From assembly GCF_005887615.1 (NCBI RefSeq), contig NZ_VANS01000002.1, positions 434,001 to 498,000 of the forward strand: DNA of 64,000 nucleotides. The letters run 5' to 3'. The translations under genes were made by a program, and so were the position numbers. Source of the DNA: Sulfitobacter sabulilitoris. Lineage in GTDB: Bacteria > Pseudomonadota > Alphaproteobacteria > Rhodobacterales > Rhodobacteraceae. Shown here one piece after another: positions 25,037 through 33,825 of this stretch (the stretch's first letter is position 1; the number at the start of each line of letters is the position of its first letter). Below the pieces are notes generated by a model. The model searched no databases and had not been told where the DNA came from. It saw nothing but the letters and a program-made list of their open reading frames with translations.

Positions 25037-26835
25037 GAAACAGGCTCTAACAAAGGGATGAATTGGAACGACCGGACATCGACAAGACCAAGGTCCGATA
25101 TCCTCAGTTCCGGTATGACGACCAGCGCAAGCAACGAATGTTGCATATAGGCGTTGTTGAGCGTGCAACCGCAGTCGCGCATCGCCTGCATCATCGCATC
25201 GGCCTGTGCCGCGACATCGCGCGCCGGGCTGTCCGACATCAGCCCCGCAATGGGCAGCGGAACAAGCGCAAGTTCCACACCGTCCTTGAACACCGTGATC
25301 CCGCCGCCGACCTGCGCCAACCGGTTCGCGGCCAACGCCATCTGATCCGCATCGGTGCCCACGACGATCATGTGATGGCTGTCGTGCGCAACCGTCGATG
25401 CCATCGCCATCCGGCCCTGATACCCAAAGCCTGATACGAACGCATTGGTCACGCCGCCCGTCGCCCGGTGCCGTTCGACTAGCGCGATCTGGCACACCTC
25501 GCCGGTGGCCTGCACGCGGCCATCGGTCACCGGCAATTCAAACTGCATGGCCTTGGTCGGAGCCTGGTTTTCGACGACGCCGATCACGTTGGCGCGCACC
25601 GCGTTGGCGCCGTCGGGGGCGCGAACGGCGAAATCCGCTGCTGCAAGGGTCTTGCCAATGTGGACCGTATCGCGTGCGCTGCCGGGCCAGTCATAATGTG
25701 GGCAATCGACAAGGCACTGGCCGTTCCGGGCCACGATCTGTCCGCGCGCGATAACAGTCTCTACCACGAGCGTTTCAAGGTCAGGGGTGAGGATCACATC
25801 GGCCCGTCGCCCCGGTGCGAGCGATCCGATCTCGCGTTCAAGCCCGAAGTGAGTGGCGGTGTTGATCGTGGCCATCTGCAAGGCCACGAGCGGGTCGCAT
25901 CCGCAGGCGATGGCGTGCCGGACGACGCGGTTCATATGGCCCTCGTTGACCAGCGTGCCGGAGTGGCAATCGTCGGTACAGAGGATGAAATTTCGCGGAT
26001 CGAGGCCCTTTTCCGTGACGGCGGTAATCTGGCTTTCGACATCGTACCAGGCCGATCCCAGCCGCATCATCGACCGCATGCCCTGCCGGACGCGGGCGAT
26101 GGCGTCGGCCTCGCAGGTGCCTTCGTGATCGTCGGCCGGGCCGCCCGCGACATAGCCGGCAAAGGCGGGCCCCAGATCGGGCGAGGCATAATGCCCGCCC
26201 ACGGTCTTGCCCGCCTTTTGGGTCGCGGCGATTTCGGCCAGCATCTTGGGGTCCGCGTTGCTGACGCCCGGAAAATTCATCATTTCGCCAAGCCCGATGA
26301 CGCCGGGCCATGACATCGCCTCTGCGACGTCCTCCGCGGTGATCTCGAATCCGGTCGTTTCCAGCCCCGGAGCGGATGGCGCACAAGATGGCATTTGCGT
26401 GAATATGTTGATGGGCTGCATCAACGCCTCGTCATGCATCATCCGCACACCGGCCAGACCCAGTACATTGGCGATCTCGTGGGGGTCGGTGAACATCGAC
26501 GTGGTGCCGTGCGGGATCACCGCGCGGGCAAATTCCGCCGGGGTCAGCATGCCGCTTTCGATATGCATGTGCGCGTCGCAAAGCCCGGGGATCATGTAGC
26601 GCCCGGCAGCGTCGATCACGACCGTCGCGGGCCCGATGCAATGGCTGGCATCGGGAACGACGCAGGCAATGCGTCCGTGACGAATTGCGATGCTATGGGC
26701 CGGCAACGCTTCGCGCGTGTGCACGTTGACCCAGATGCCGTCCTTGATCACTGTGTCGGCGTGGCTGCGCCCGGTGGCCACGCCGATCAGGTCGGCGGCC
26801 ACGTCCGGCCATGATGGAAAGGGTATTCGCGTCAT
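25033..26835 (-). CDS. ade: Adenine deaminase
   Basis: A 600-residue amidohydrolase that converts adenine to hypoxanthine and ammonia. The metal-binding motif CDAHMHIESGMLTP is near residue 92, followed by GTTSMFTDPHEIANVLG, LGEMMNFPGV and the TDDCHSGTLVNEGHMNRVV region, all characteristic of Ade rather than adenosine deaminase-like enzymes. The C-terminal domain ends with a beta-rich segment. ATG at 26835 is preferred; another ATG five codons upstream is possible. It is translationally coupled to amn downstream and divergent from the VOC protein. Confidence 0.94.
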   Translation of the reverse strand: MTRIPFPSWPDVAADLIGVATGRSHADTVIKDGIWVNVHTREALPAHSIAIRHGRIACVVPDASHCIGPATVVIDAAGRYMIPGLCDAHMHIESGMLTPAEFARAVIPHGTTSMFTDPHEIANVLGLAGVRMMHDEALMQPINIFTQMPSCAPSAPGLETTGFEITAEDVAEAMSWPGVIGLGEMMNFPGVSNADPKMLAEIAATQKAGKTVGGHYASPDLGPAFAGYVAGGPADDHEGTCEADAIARVRQGMRSMMRLGSAWYDVESQITAVTEKGLDPRNFILCTDDCHSGTLVNEGHMNRVVRHAIACGCDPLVALQMATINTATHFGLEREIGSLAPGRRADVILTPDLETLVVETVIARGQIVARNGQCLVDCPHYDWPGSARDTVHIGKTLAAADFAVRAPDGANAVRANVIGVVENQAPTKAMQFELPVTDGRVQATGEVCQIALVERHRATGGVTNAFVSGFGYQGRMAMASTVAHDSHHMIVVGTDADQMALAANRLAQVGGGITVFKDGVELALVPLPIAGLMSDSPARDVAAQADAMMQAMRDCGCTLNNAYMQHSLLALVVIPELRISDLGLVDVRSFQFIPLLEPVS

Positions 26836-26893
26836 GGCGCACGGTTGCATGCGCCACAGGCAGGATCAAGCGGTGGAACGCAAGGGAACGCAG

Positions 26894-27325
26894 ATGGATT
26901 ACGAAACAGTCAGCGCCGAAGAGTTCGGCGCCGGTTTGAGAGGCATCGGGTTGAATATCCTGGTGCGGGACGTGCGGCGAGAATGCGCGTTTCTGACGGC
27001 CGTCTTCGGCCTGTCGCCGCAGCGTGTCTCGGACGACTTTGCGATTGTGCGCTACGGCGATGCCGTGTTCCAGATCCATGCGGACCGTACCTACCATTCC
27101 AACCCGCTGCTTGGCCTGCTGCCCGAAACCCCGCCACGCGGCGCGGGTGTCGAGATCCGGCTGTACGACACCGATCCGGACGAGGCCGCCAGGCGGGCAG
27201 TACGGGCAGGAGAGACTGTTTTACAGGGACCAACCGATAAACCGCACGGCCTGCGCGAGGCGTATATCTTGTGCGAAAACGGCTATGCCTGGGTCGCCAG
27301 CCGCCCGTTGCAGCGTCGGGCGTGA
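26894..27325 (+). CDS. VOC-family (glyoxalase/bleomycin-resistance fold) protein
   Basis: A 143-residue protein with the paired beta-alpha-beta-beta-beta pattern of the vicinal oxygen chelate fold. It opens with GIGLNILVRDVRRECAFLTAV and holds FAIVRYGDAVFQIHADRTYH in the first half; the second half has VEIRLYDTDPDEAARRAVRAG. The His at IHAD may be a metal ligand, but a full ligand set is not evident. ATG at 26894 follows AAGGGA. Substrate unknown. It begins the plus-strand run leading to the acyl-CoA cluster. Confidence 0.75.
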   Translation: MDYETVSAEEFGAGLRGIGLNILVRDVRRECAFLTAVFGLSPQRVSDDFAIVRYGDAVFQIHADRTYHSNPLLGLLPETPPRGAGVEIRLYDTDPDEAARRAVRAGETVLQGPTDKPHGLREAYILCENGYAWVASRPLQRRA

Positions 27326-27438
27326 CCCCTTCGCTGCGACGGAGCCGGGCGGTAAAACCTGAGCAGAGTTCAGTTTTCCCTCGTCAACCGCCGCGCCGCG
27401 TGCTGTGCTGGCGGTGACCCTTCATCAAAGGCTTTGCG

Positions 27439-28194
27439 ATGACCGTAACTGACATTCGTCCCAACCTGCACCATTGGCCCGAGCGGGTCGATCTGGCCGC
27501 CGCGTTTCGCTGGACTGCACGGCTCAATATGCACGAGGCGGTGGCGAACCATTTCTCGCTGGCGGTAAACGACGACGGCACACGGTTCTTGATGAACCCC
27601 AACCAGACCCATTTCAGCCGGATCAAGGCATCCGACCTGATCGAGGTCGATGCGAGCGATCCCGAAACGCTGTCAGGGCCCAGCGCACCGGATCCAACCG
27701 CTTGGGGCTTGCACGGCGGGGTGTACCGGCATTGCGCCCATGCGCGGTGTGTCATGCATGTCCATTCCATCTTTGCCACTGTGCTCGCCTCGCTCGCCGA
27801 CAGCCGCCTTCCGCCGATCGACCAGAATTGCGCCACGTTCTTCAACCGCTACGTGATCGACGACGGCTATGGCGGCCTTGCGTTCGAGGATGAGGGCGCG
27901 CGCTGTGCGGGGCTGCTGACCGATCCGCGAAAAAAGGTTATGATCATGGGCAATCACGGCGTGCTCGTTATCGGACGCACGGTCGCGGATGCGTTCAACA
28001 GGCTCTATTACTTCGAACGTGCGGCTGAAACCTATATCCGTGCGCTGCAGACCGGTCAGCCGCTTCGCGTGTTGCCTGACGATATCGCGGAAAAGACAGC
28101 GCAAGAGCTTGAAGATTACCCCGAACAGGACGCGCGCCACCTGGCCGAATTGAAAGCCATCCTCGACCGCGAGAACTCCGATTACGCCAGCTAG
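27439..28194 (+). CDS. Class II aldolase/adducin family protein
   Basis: A 251-residue cytoplasmic protein of the class II aldolase/adducin head family. The zinc-site pattern is seen in CVMHVHSIFATVLASL (HxH) and in MGNHGVLVIGRTVADAFNRLY, and NPNQTHFSRIKASDLIEVD lies in the N-terminal half. Related enzymes cleave or isomerise sugar phosphates or act on small hydroxy acids. It precedes the acyl-CoA dehydrogenase by 48 bases on the same strand, so it may belong to the same catabolic unit, but its substrate is not evident. Confidence 0.85.
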   Translation: MTVTDIRPNLHHWPERVDLAAAFRWTARLNMHEAVANHFSLAVNDDGTRFLMNPNQTHFSRIKASDLIEVDASDPETLSGPSAPDPTAWGLHGGVYRHCAHARCVMHVHSIFATVLASLADSRLPPIDQNCATFFNRYVIDDGYGGLAFEDEGARCAGLLTDPRKKVMIMGNHGVLVIGRTVADAFNRLYYFERAAETYIRALQTGQPLRVLPDDIAEKTAQELEDYPEQDARHLAELKAILDRENSDYAS

Positions 28195-28242
28195 GCGCAG
28201 CGACCCGATCCAATCCGACCACCAGACCGAAAGACAGCAGTG

Positions 28243-29403
28243 ATGACCTATGGCCTGAGCGACGAGCACCACATGATCGCGGAGACCGTCCGCAGCTTTG
28301 TCGAGAAAGAGATCTATCCCCACGAAGCACTGGTCGAGCGCACCGGCGAGGTGCCGCGGGAGATTGCCGACGAGATCAAGCGCAAGACCATAGAATTGGG
28401 GTTTTATGCCTGCAACTTTCCGCAAAGCGTGGGTTGCGCCGGGCTGGGTCACCTGGAATTCGCGCTGGTGGAGCGTGAACTGGGGCGCGGGTCGATGGCG
28501 CTCAATCACTTCTTCGGCCGGCCGCAGAATATACTCATGGCCTGCGAAGGCGACCAGGTGGACCGCTACCTGATGCCTGCCGTGCGCGGCGAACGGATGG
28601 ATGCGCTGGCGATGACCGAACCAGGGGCCGGGTCGGATGTGCGCAGCATGACCTGTGCCGCCCGGCGCGATGGCGGCGATTGGGTCGTCAACGGCACCAA
28701 GCATTTCATCTCGGGCGCGGATCACGCCGATTTCGTCATCGTGTTCTTCGCGACCGGAGAGGACCAGACGCCGAAGGGACCGAAGAAAAGGATCACTGCG
28801 TTCTTGGTGGATCGCGGCACGCCGGGGTTCACCATTCGCGATGGGTACAAATCGGTCAGTCACCGGGGCTACAAGAACATGATCCTCGATTTCGACGATT
28901 GCCGCCTGCCCGACGCGCAGGTGCTGGGCGAGGTCGATGGCGGGTTCGAGGTGATGAACACATGGCTTTATGCAACGCGGATCACGGTGGCGACGATGAG
29001 CGTGGGGCGCGCGCGGCGCGTGTTCGACTATGCACTGGATCATGCCGCGACGCGCGAGCAGTTCGGCCAGAAGATCGGCAAGTTCCAGGGTGTGAGTTTC
29101 CAACTGGCCGACATGATCACCGAAATCGATGCGGCCGATCTGCTGACCTTGGCGGCGGCAGACAGGCTGGACAAGGGCCTGCCAGCCAACCGCGAGATTG
29201 CGAGCGCCAAACTCTACGCCTCTGAAATGCTGGCACGTGTGACCGATGCCGCGATTCAGATTCATGGCGGCATGGGGTTGATGGATGACTATCCGCTCGA
29301 GCGGTTCTGGCGGGATGCGCGGGTCGAACGGATTTGGGACGGCACTTCGGAGATTCAGCGCCACATCATCAGCCGCGATCTGCTGCGGGCGTTGGGAGCG
29401 TAA
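28243..29403 (+). CDS. Acyl-CoA dehydrogenase, CaiA/betainyl-CoA-like candidate
   Basis: A 386-residue FAD enzyme that inserts a trans double bond into an acyl-CoA thioester. The flavin-contacting motif AMTEPGAGSDVRSM and WVVNGTKHFISGA lie in the middle, and IQIHGGMGLMDDYPLERFWRDAR in the last third. At the position of the usual catalytic glutamate the sequence reads IWDGTSEIQRH, an aspartate (about residue 366). Downstream genes for a CoA ligase and a CaiD-like hydratase suggest a gamma-butyrobetainyl- or similar CoA substrate. GTG precedes the chosen ATG directly. Confidence 0.82.
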   Translation: MTYGLSDEHHMIAETVRSFVEKEIYPHEALVERTGEVPREIADEIKRKTIELGFYACNFPQSVGCAGLGHLEFALVERELGRGSMALNHFFGRPQNILMACEGDQVDRYLMPAVRGERMDALAMTEPGAGSDVRSMTCAARRDGGDWVVNGTKHFISGADHADFVIVFFATGEDQTPKGPKKRITAFLVDRGTPGFTIRDGYKSVSHRGYKNMILDFDDCRLPDAQVLGEVDGGFEVMNTWLYATRITVATMSVGRARRVFDYALDHAATREQFGQKIGKFQGVSFQLADMITEIDAADLLTLAAADRLDKGLPANREIASAKLYASEMLARVTDAAIQIHGGMGLMDDYPLERFWRDARVERIWDGTSEIQRHIISRDLLRALGA

Positions 29404-29413
29404 GAGAGTCTAT

Positions 29414-29446
29414 GCCTCCGGCGGGGATATTTATGAACAAAAGAAG
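29414..29446 (+). repeat. Intergenic inverted repeat, left copy
   Basis: The 33-base element beginning GCCTCCGGCGGGGATATTT and ending GAACAAAAGAAG lies just after the acyl-CoA dehydrogenase stop. An inverted copy is at 29574-29606, with only a few mismatches. The pair flanks 127 bases without a gene. I recognise this as an element often found between roseobacter genes; the function is unknown. Confidence 0.75.
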
Positions 29447-29573
29447 CAGAAGGAGTGTGACGACCCCTTCTGCTTCGAGCAAGACACGTGGTGCCTCTTC
29501 TCATGTTGCAGTCATCGGCGTCCCCGCCTGTACTGCCGCTGCAGGATCGCACGAGATGTTTAACAAATCCTTT

Positions 29574-29606
29574 CTTCTTGTGTTCAAAAATATCCCCGCC
29601 GGAGGC
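29574..29606 (-). repeat. Intergenic inverted repeat, right copy
   Basis: Reverse complement of the element at 29414-29446, reading CTTCTTGTGTTCAAAAATAT then CCCCGCCGGAGGC on the plus strand. It ends 30 bases before the CoA-ligase start. Together the copies could fold into a long stem that separates the two halves of the cluster. Confidence 0.75.
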
Positions 29607-29635
29607 AGGATATCTTTTCTCGAGGGAGATCTGCC

Positions 29636-31672
29636 ATGATGCGCAACCTGTCCAGACTGCTGCGGCCCTCCTCTATCGCTGTCATCGGCGGTGGGGCCTG
29701 GTGTCGGCAGATCATCCTCCAGTCGCGACGCATGGGGTTCGAAGGGGCGTTGCAGGTGGTCCACCCGGCCCGTGAGGACGTCGAGGGGGTCGCAACCGTG
29801 CGATCGCTCGCCGATCTGCCGGGAGCACCCGATGCCGCCTTTGTGGGTGTCAACCGCCATGCAACGATCGACACGGTTGCGACCCTGTCGGCGATGGGCG
29901 CGGGAGGCGCCGTGTGTTTTGCATCCGGGTTTTCCGAAAGTGCGGCAGAAGATTCAGGTGCCACGGACCTGCAGGCGCGGCTGGTTGCGGCGGCAGGCGG
30001 AATGCCGATCCTCGGGCCCAATTGCTATGGTTTCATCAATGCGCTGGATGGGGCGTTGCTGTGGCCCGATCAGCACGGCTGCGTACCGGTGGATCGCGGT
30101 GTGGCCATTCTGACGCAAAGCTCCAACATCGCGATCAATCTGACAATGCAAAAGAGGGGCCTGCCGATTGCCTATGTCGTGACCTGCGGAAATATGGCCC
30201 AGACCAGCCAGGCGCAGATCGCCCGCGCCTTGTTGGAGGACGATCGCGTGACAGCGATCGGTTTGCACATCGAAGGGTTCGGCGACGTCGCCGAATGGCA
30301 CGATCTGGCCGTGGCGGCGCATGCACGGGCTGTGCCGCTTGTCGCGTTGAAAGTGGGGCTGTCCGACCAGGCGAAAACCGCCACACTGTCGCATACTGCG
30401 TCGCTCGCGGGCAGCGCATCGGGCGCTATGGCGCTGCTGGCCAGATTGGGGATGGCGCAGGTGCGCGACTTGCCCACCTTTCTCGAGACGCTCAAGCTGT
30501 TGCATGTTGCCGGGCCGCTTGACGCGCCCACGCTGTCGTCGATCAGTTGCTCCGGCGGCGAGGCCAGTCTTGCGGCGGATACCGCGCTGGGACGCGCCGT
30601 CAGCTTTCCGCCGCTCACCGATGCGCAACGGCGCGCGCTGGGCGCGGCGTTGGGCCCGATGGTCGCGCTGTCCAATCCGCTGGATTATCATACCTATATC
30701 TGGAACGATGCCGCCCGTATGACCGAGGCCTGGGCACCCATGGCCGCGGAGCACATCGGTCTGACCCTGATCATCGTGGATTACCCGCACACCAATGCGG
30801 ACGACTGGGCGTCGGCGACGCAGGCGGCGCTGACCGTGCGGGCGCTGTCAGGCCGTGCCGTGGCGGTCGTGTCGACCCTGCCTGAACTGATGCCGCCGGA
30901 TGTCGCGCGGCTGTTGATGCAGGGCGGGGTCGTGCCCTTGTGCGGTCTGACCGAAGCGATCGCGGCGGCGGAGGCGGCCAGCACGATCGGCCCGCCGGAT
31001 CCGCAGCCGCCGCTGGTCGCGGGGCCCGCGCGCGCCGGCGTGCAAATGACCGAAGGCGCGGCGAAAGCCGTGCTGCATGGCTGCGGGCTGCATATTCCGC
31101 GCGGGCGTGCGGCCCATACCGCTTTCGAAGTGGCGAGTGTCGCGGCGGACCTGGTGCCGCCGCTTGCGCTCAAGGCACAGGGGATCGCGCATAAATCGGA
31201 GGTGGGCGCTGTGCGTCTGCATCTCGACCACGACGATCTGCCGCATGCCGCGGCCACGATGCGGGCCGATCATTTCCTGATCGAGGAAATGGTGCCGGCC
31301 CCGGTGGCCGAACTGCTGATCGGTGTCACGCATGATCCCGCGCATGGTTTCGTGCTGACCCTTGGTGCGGGCGGGGTGCTGACCGAATTGTGGCAGGATA
31401 CGCAATCGCTTTTGATTCCGGCGTCGGATGCGCAGATTACCGCGGCGTTGCGGCGGCTGAGGATCTTTCCGTTGTTGGAGGGGTATCGGGGTAAACCCCG
31501 TGCCCATATGCCGTCCGTGCTGGCCGCGATCCGTGCCGTGCAGGCCTGTGTGATTGCACGCCGCGATCACATCAGCGAGGTTGAGGTCAATCCGTTGATC
31601 TGCACACCCGATGATGCGATCGCGGCGGACGCCCTGATCGTGACGATACCGGAAAGGACCGAAAAAACATGA
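29636..31672 (+). CDS. ADP-forming acyl-CoA synthetase (acetate--CoA ligase family)
   Basis: A 678-residue single-chain NDP-forming CoA ligase. Domain order: CoA-binding Rossmann domain (about 1-130, SIAVIGGGAWCRQIILQSRR), two succinyl-CoA-synthetase-like domains (about 140-440) with the phospho-histidine candidate in ATLSHTASLAGS (near residue 248), and a C-terminal ATP-grasp domain (about 465-678) with EVEVNPLI. It activates a carboxylate to its CoA ester using ATP, giving ADP. In this cluster the likely substrate is a carnitine-pathway acid. GAGGGAG precedes ATG at 29636. Its stop overlaps caiD by four bases. Confidence 0.85.
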   Translation: MMRNLSRLLRPSSIAVIGGGAWCRQIILQSRRMGFEGALQVVHPAREDVEGVATVRSLADLPGAPDAAFVGVNRHATIDTVATLSAMGAGGAVCFASGFSESAAEDSGATDLQARLVAAAGGMPILGPNCYGFINALDGALLWPDQHGCVPVDRGVAILTQSSNIAINLTMQKRGLPIAYVVTCGNMAQTSQAQIARALLEDDRVTAIGLHIEGFGDVAEWHDLAVAAHARAVPLVALKVGLSDQAKTATLSHTASLAGSASGAMALLARLGMAQVRDLPTFLETLKLLHVAGPLDAPTLSSISCSGGEASLAADTALGRAVSFPPLTDAQRRALGAALGPMVALSNPLDYHTYIWNDAARMTEAWAPMAAEHIGLTLIIVDYPHTNADDWASATQAALTVRALSGRAVAVVSTLPELMPPDVARLLMQGGVVPLCGLTEAIAAAEAASTIGPPDPQPPLVAGPARAGVQMTEGAAKAVLHGCGLHIPRGRAAHTAFEVASVAADLVPPLALKAQGIAHKSEVGAVRLHLDHDDLPHAAATMRADHFLIEEMVPAPVAELLIGVTHDPAHGFVLTLGAGGVLTELWQDTQSLLIPASDAQITAALRRLRIFPLLEGYRGKPRAHMPSVLAAIRAVQACVIARRDHISEVEVNPLICTPDDAIAADALIVTIPERTEKT

Positions 31673-32448
31673 GCCCCATCAAGACCACGCGCGTCGGTGC
31701 GATTTTGCAAGTGACGCTGGACCGGCCAAAGGCCAACGCGATCGATCTCGCGACCTCGCGGGTGATGGGCGATGTGTTTGCCGGGTTTCGGGATGATCCG
31801 GACCTGCGGGTCGCGATCGTCACCGGCGCGGGGGACAAGTTCTTTTGTCCCGGCTGGGATCTCAAGGCCGCGGCCGATGGCGATGCGGTGGATGGGGATT
31901 ACGGCGTTGGTGGTTTTGGCGGGCTGCAGGAACTGCGCGGCATGAACAAGCCGGTCATCGCCGCGGTCAACGGAATCGCCTGTGGGGGCGGGCTGGAACT
32001 GGCGCTGAGCGCCGATATGATCCTGGCCGCGGATCATGCGACATTCGCCTTGCCGGAAATTCGGTCTGGCACCGTGGCCGACGCCGCGTCGGTGAAGCTG
32101 CCCAAGCGCATCCCCTATCACATCGCGATGGAGCTTTTGCTGACCGGTCGGTGGTTCGACGCCGAGGAGGCCAAGGGCTGGGGCCTTGTGAACGAAATCG
32201 TGCCCGGTGAAAAACTGATGGATCGTGCGTGGGACCTGGCGCGGTTGCTCGCTTCGGGTCCGCCGCTGGTCTATGCCGCGATAAAGGAGATCGTGCGCGA
32301 TGCGGAGGACGCCAAGTTTCAGGACGCGATGAACCGCATCACCAAACGGCAACTGGCGACGGTCGACCGGCTCTATTCCTCGGAGGATCAGGTCGAGGGC
32401 GCCCGCGCCTTTGCGGAGAAACGCGACCCGGTGTGGAAAGGCCGCTGA
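31669..32448 (+). CDS. caiD: Crotonobetainyl-CoA hydratase (carnitinyl-CoA dehydratase)
   Basis: A 259-residue crotonase-fold enzyme. It matches recalled Escherichia coli CaiD over much of its length: LDRPKANAIDLATS, RDDPDLRVAIVTGAGDKFF, GWDLKAAADG and the C-terminus FAEKRDPVWKGR. The oxyanion-hole residues lie in GIACGGGLELALSADM. CaiD hydrates crotonobetainyl-CoA to carnitinyl-CoA. The ATG overlaps the ligase stop (ATGA). A general enoyl-CoA hydratase is possible, but the C-terminal identity favours the carnitine enzyme. Confidence 0.82.
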   Translation: MSPIKTTRVGAILQVTLDRPKANAIDLATSRVMGDVFAGFRDDPDLRVAIVTGAGDKFFCPGWDLKAAADGDAVDGDYGVGGFGGLQELRGMNKPVIAAVNGIACGGGLELALSADMILAADHATFALPEIRSGTVADAASVKLPKRIPYHIAMELLLTGRWFDAEEAKGWGLVNEIVPGEKLMDRAWDLARLLASGPPLVYAAIKEIVRDAEDAKFQDAMNRITKRQLATVDRLYSSEDQVEGARAFAEKRDPVWKGR

Positions 32449-32519
32449 TGCGGGATTTGCCAAGCGGCGGTATCCGGGGTTATCTGGTCACGCGGCCGAA
32501 CACCGGGCCGCGAGAGTAA
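32448..32519 (+). CDS. Possible micro-ORF, 23 residues
   Basis: ATG at 32448 overlaps the caiD stop (TGATG) and opens 23 codons to TAA at 32517-32519, ending 9 bases before the glycosyltransferase. The peptide begins MRDLPSGGIRGYLV. It is very short and has no ribosome-binding site of its own; coupling to caiD would be its only means of translation. It could be chance. Confidence 0.2.
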   Translation: MRDLPSGGIRGYLVTRPNTGPRE

Positions 32520-32528
32520 GGCCGCGTC

Positions 32529-33782
32529 ATGAAGATATTGTTTGTGCACCAGAATATGCCGGGGCAGTACCGCGAGTTCGTGCAATGGCTGGTGCAGCAT
32601 CAGGACCACCAGATCGTTTTTCTGACCCAGCGCCGCAATCCGCCGAAGATCCCCGGCGTCCGCACGATTATCTACGCGCCGCACCATCGCCCCGACAAGG
32701 CCGCCTATGGCTTGTCCAAGGTCTGGGAGGAGGCCGCGGGATCAGGCTTTGGCGCCGCGATGGCGGCACGGACGCTGGAGCGCGACGAGGGTTTTCGGCC
32801 CGACATCGTCATCGGGCACGTCGGATGGGGGGAGCTTACCTTTTTCAAGGAGATATGGCCCGACGTGCCGATCATCGGCTTTTTCGAGTATTACTACAGC
32901 ACCAAGGGCGGTCCGGTGGGCTTTGATCCCGCAGAGCCGGTATCGGAACATGCGCCGTTCCTGCTGCGTGCGCGCAATGCCGTGCCGCTGGCCAATATCG
33001 AAACCGTCGATCTGGGACAGTGTCCGACCTATTGGCAGCGCGATCGGTTTCCAAAGGCTTTCCACGACAAGATGTATGTGTGCCACGACGGTATCCGCAC
33101 CGATCTGTTGCGCCCCGACCCCAAGGCGCAGCTGTCACTGGGGCGTCTGGACCGGCCGCTGACGCGCGACGACGAAATCGTGACGTATATCGCCCGCAAC
33201 CTCGAGACGACGCGCGGATTTCACGTGTTCATGCGCGCCTTGCCCGACATTCTCGAACGCAGGCCGAATGCGCGGGTCCTGGTGCTGGGCGGAAACGACG
33301 TGTCCTATGGCGGCAAGAGCACCCACCCCGGAGGGCTGCGCGGACAGATGGAAAAGGAGGTCGGCGCGCGCGTCGACTGGGAGAGGGTGCATTTCCTGGG
33401 GCAAATTCCCTATCCCGAATTTTGCAGGCTGGTGCAGATCAGCCGGTGTCACATATACCTGACGATGCCCTTCGTACTGTCCTGGTCGCTGCTGGAAGCG
33501 ATGTCGATGGAGGCCACCATCATCGCGTCCGACGTGGCGCCCGTGCGCGAGGCCGTGGCGCATGGCAAGACCGGATTGCTGGTCGATTTCTTTGATCCCG
33601 CGGCCTTGGCCGATCAGGTGGTCGATGTGCTGGAGCGGCCCGCCGACTATGCCCACCTTGGTCCGGCGGCGCGGGCGCATGTGGTCGAACACTATGACTT
33701 CGTGTCGGCCTGTCTGCCCGAACATATCCGACAGATCAACGCGTTGGTGCCCGCCGACAAGCGGATGGCCCTGCCGGGGTAG
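32529..33782 (+). CDS. Glycosyltransferase (GT4-like)
   Basis: A 417-residue cytoplasmic or membrane-associated GT-B glycosyltransferase. The N-terminus ILFVHQNMPGQYREFVQWL is typical of a subset with a long acceptor domain; the C-terminal donor domain carries HFLGQIPYPEFCRLVQIS and SLLEAMSMEATIIASDVAPV, the EX7E-like nucleotide-sugar site. It probably adds a sugar to surface polysaccharide. It is the first gene of the polysaccharide region on the plus strand and converges on the export lipoprotein. Donor and acceptor unknown. Confidence 0.85.
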   Translation: MKILFVHQNMPGQYREFVQWLVQHQDHQIVFLTQRRNPPKIPGVRTIIYAPHHRPDKAAYGLSKVWEEAAGSGFGAAMAARTLERDEGFRPDIVIGHVGWGELTFFKEIWPDVPIIGFFEYYYSTKGGPVGFDPAEPVSEHAPFLLRARNAVPLANIETVDLGQCPTYWQRDRFPKAFHDKMYVCHDGIRTDLLRPDPKAQLSLGRLDRPLTRDDEIVTYIARNLETTRGFHVFMRALPDILERRPNARVLVLGGNDVSYGGKSTHPGGLRGQMEKEVGARVDWERVHFLGQIPYPEFCRLVQISRCHIYLTMPFVLSWSLLEAMSMEATIIASDVAPVREAVAHGKTGLLVDFFDPAALADQVVDVLERPADYAHLGPAARAHVVEHYDFVSACLPEHIRQINALVPADKRMALPG

Positions 33783-33825
33783 CCACGCGGCGCATCCCGC
33801 AGCCCGGCGCGCCGCGCCTGCCCGA

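Noticed and set aside
23735..25150. 471-codon plus-strand frame opposite amn
   Set aside because: Shadow of amn, arginine-rich and without family motifs.
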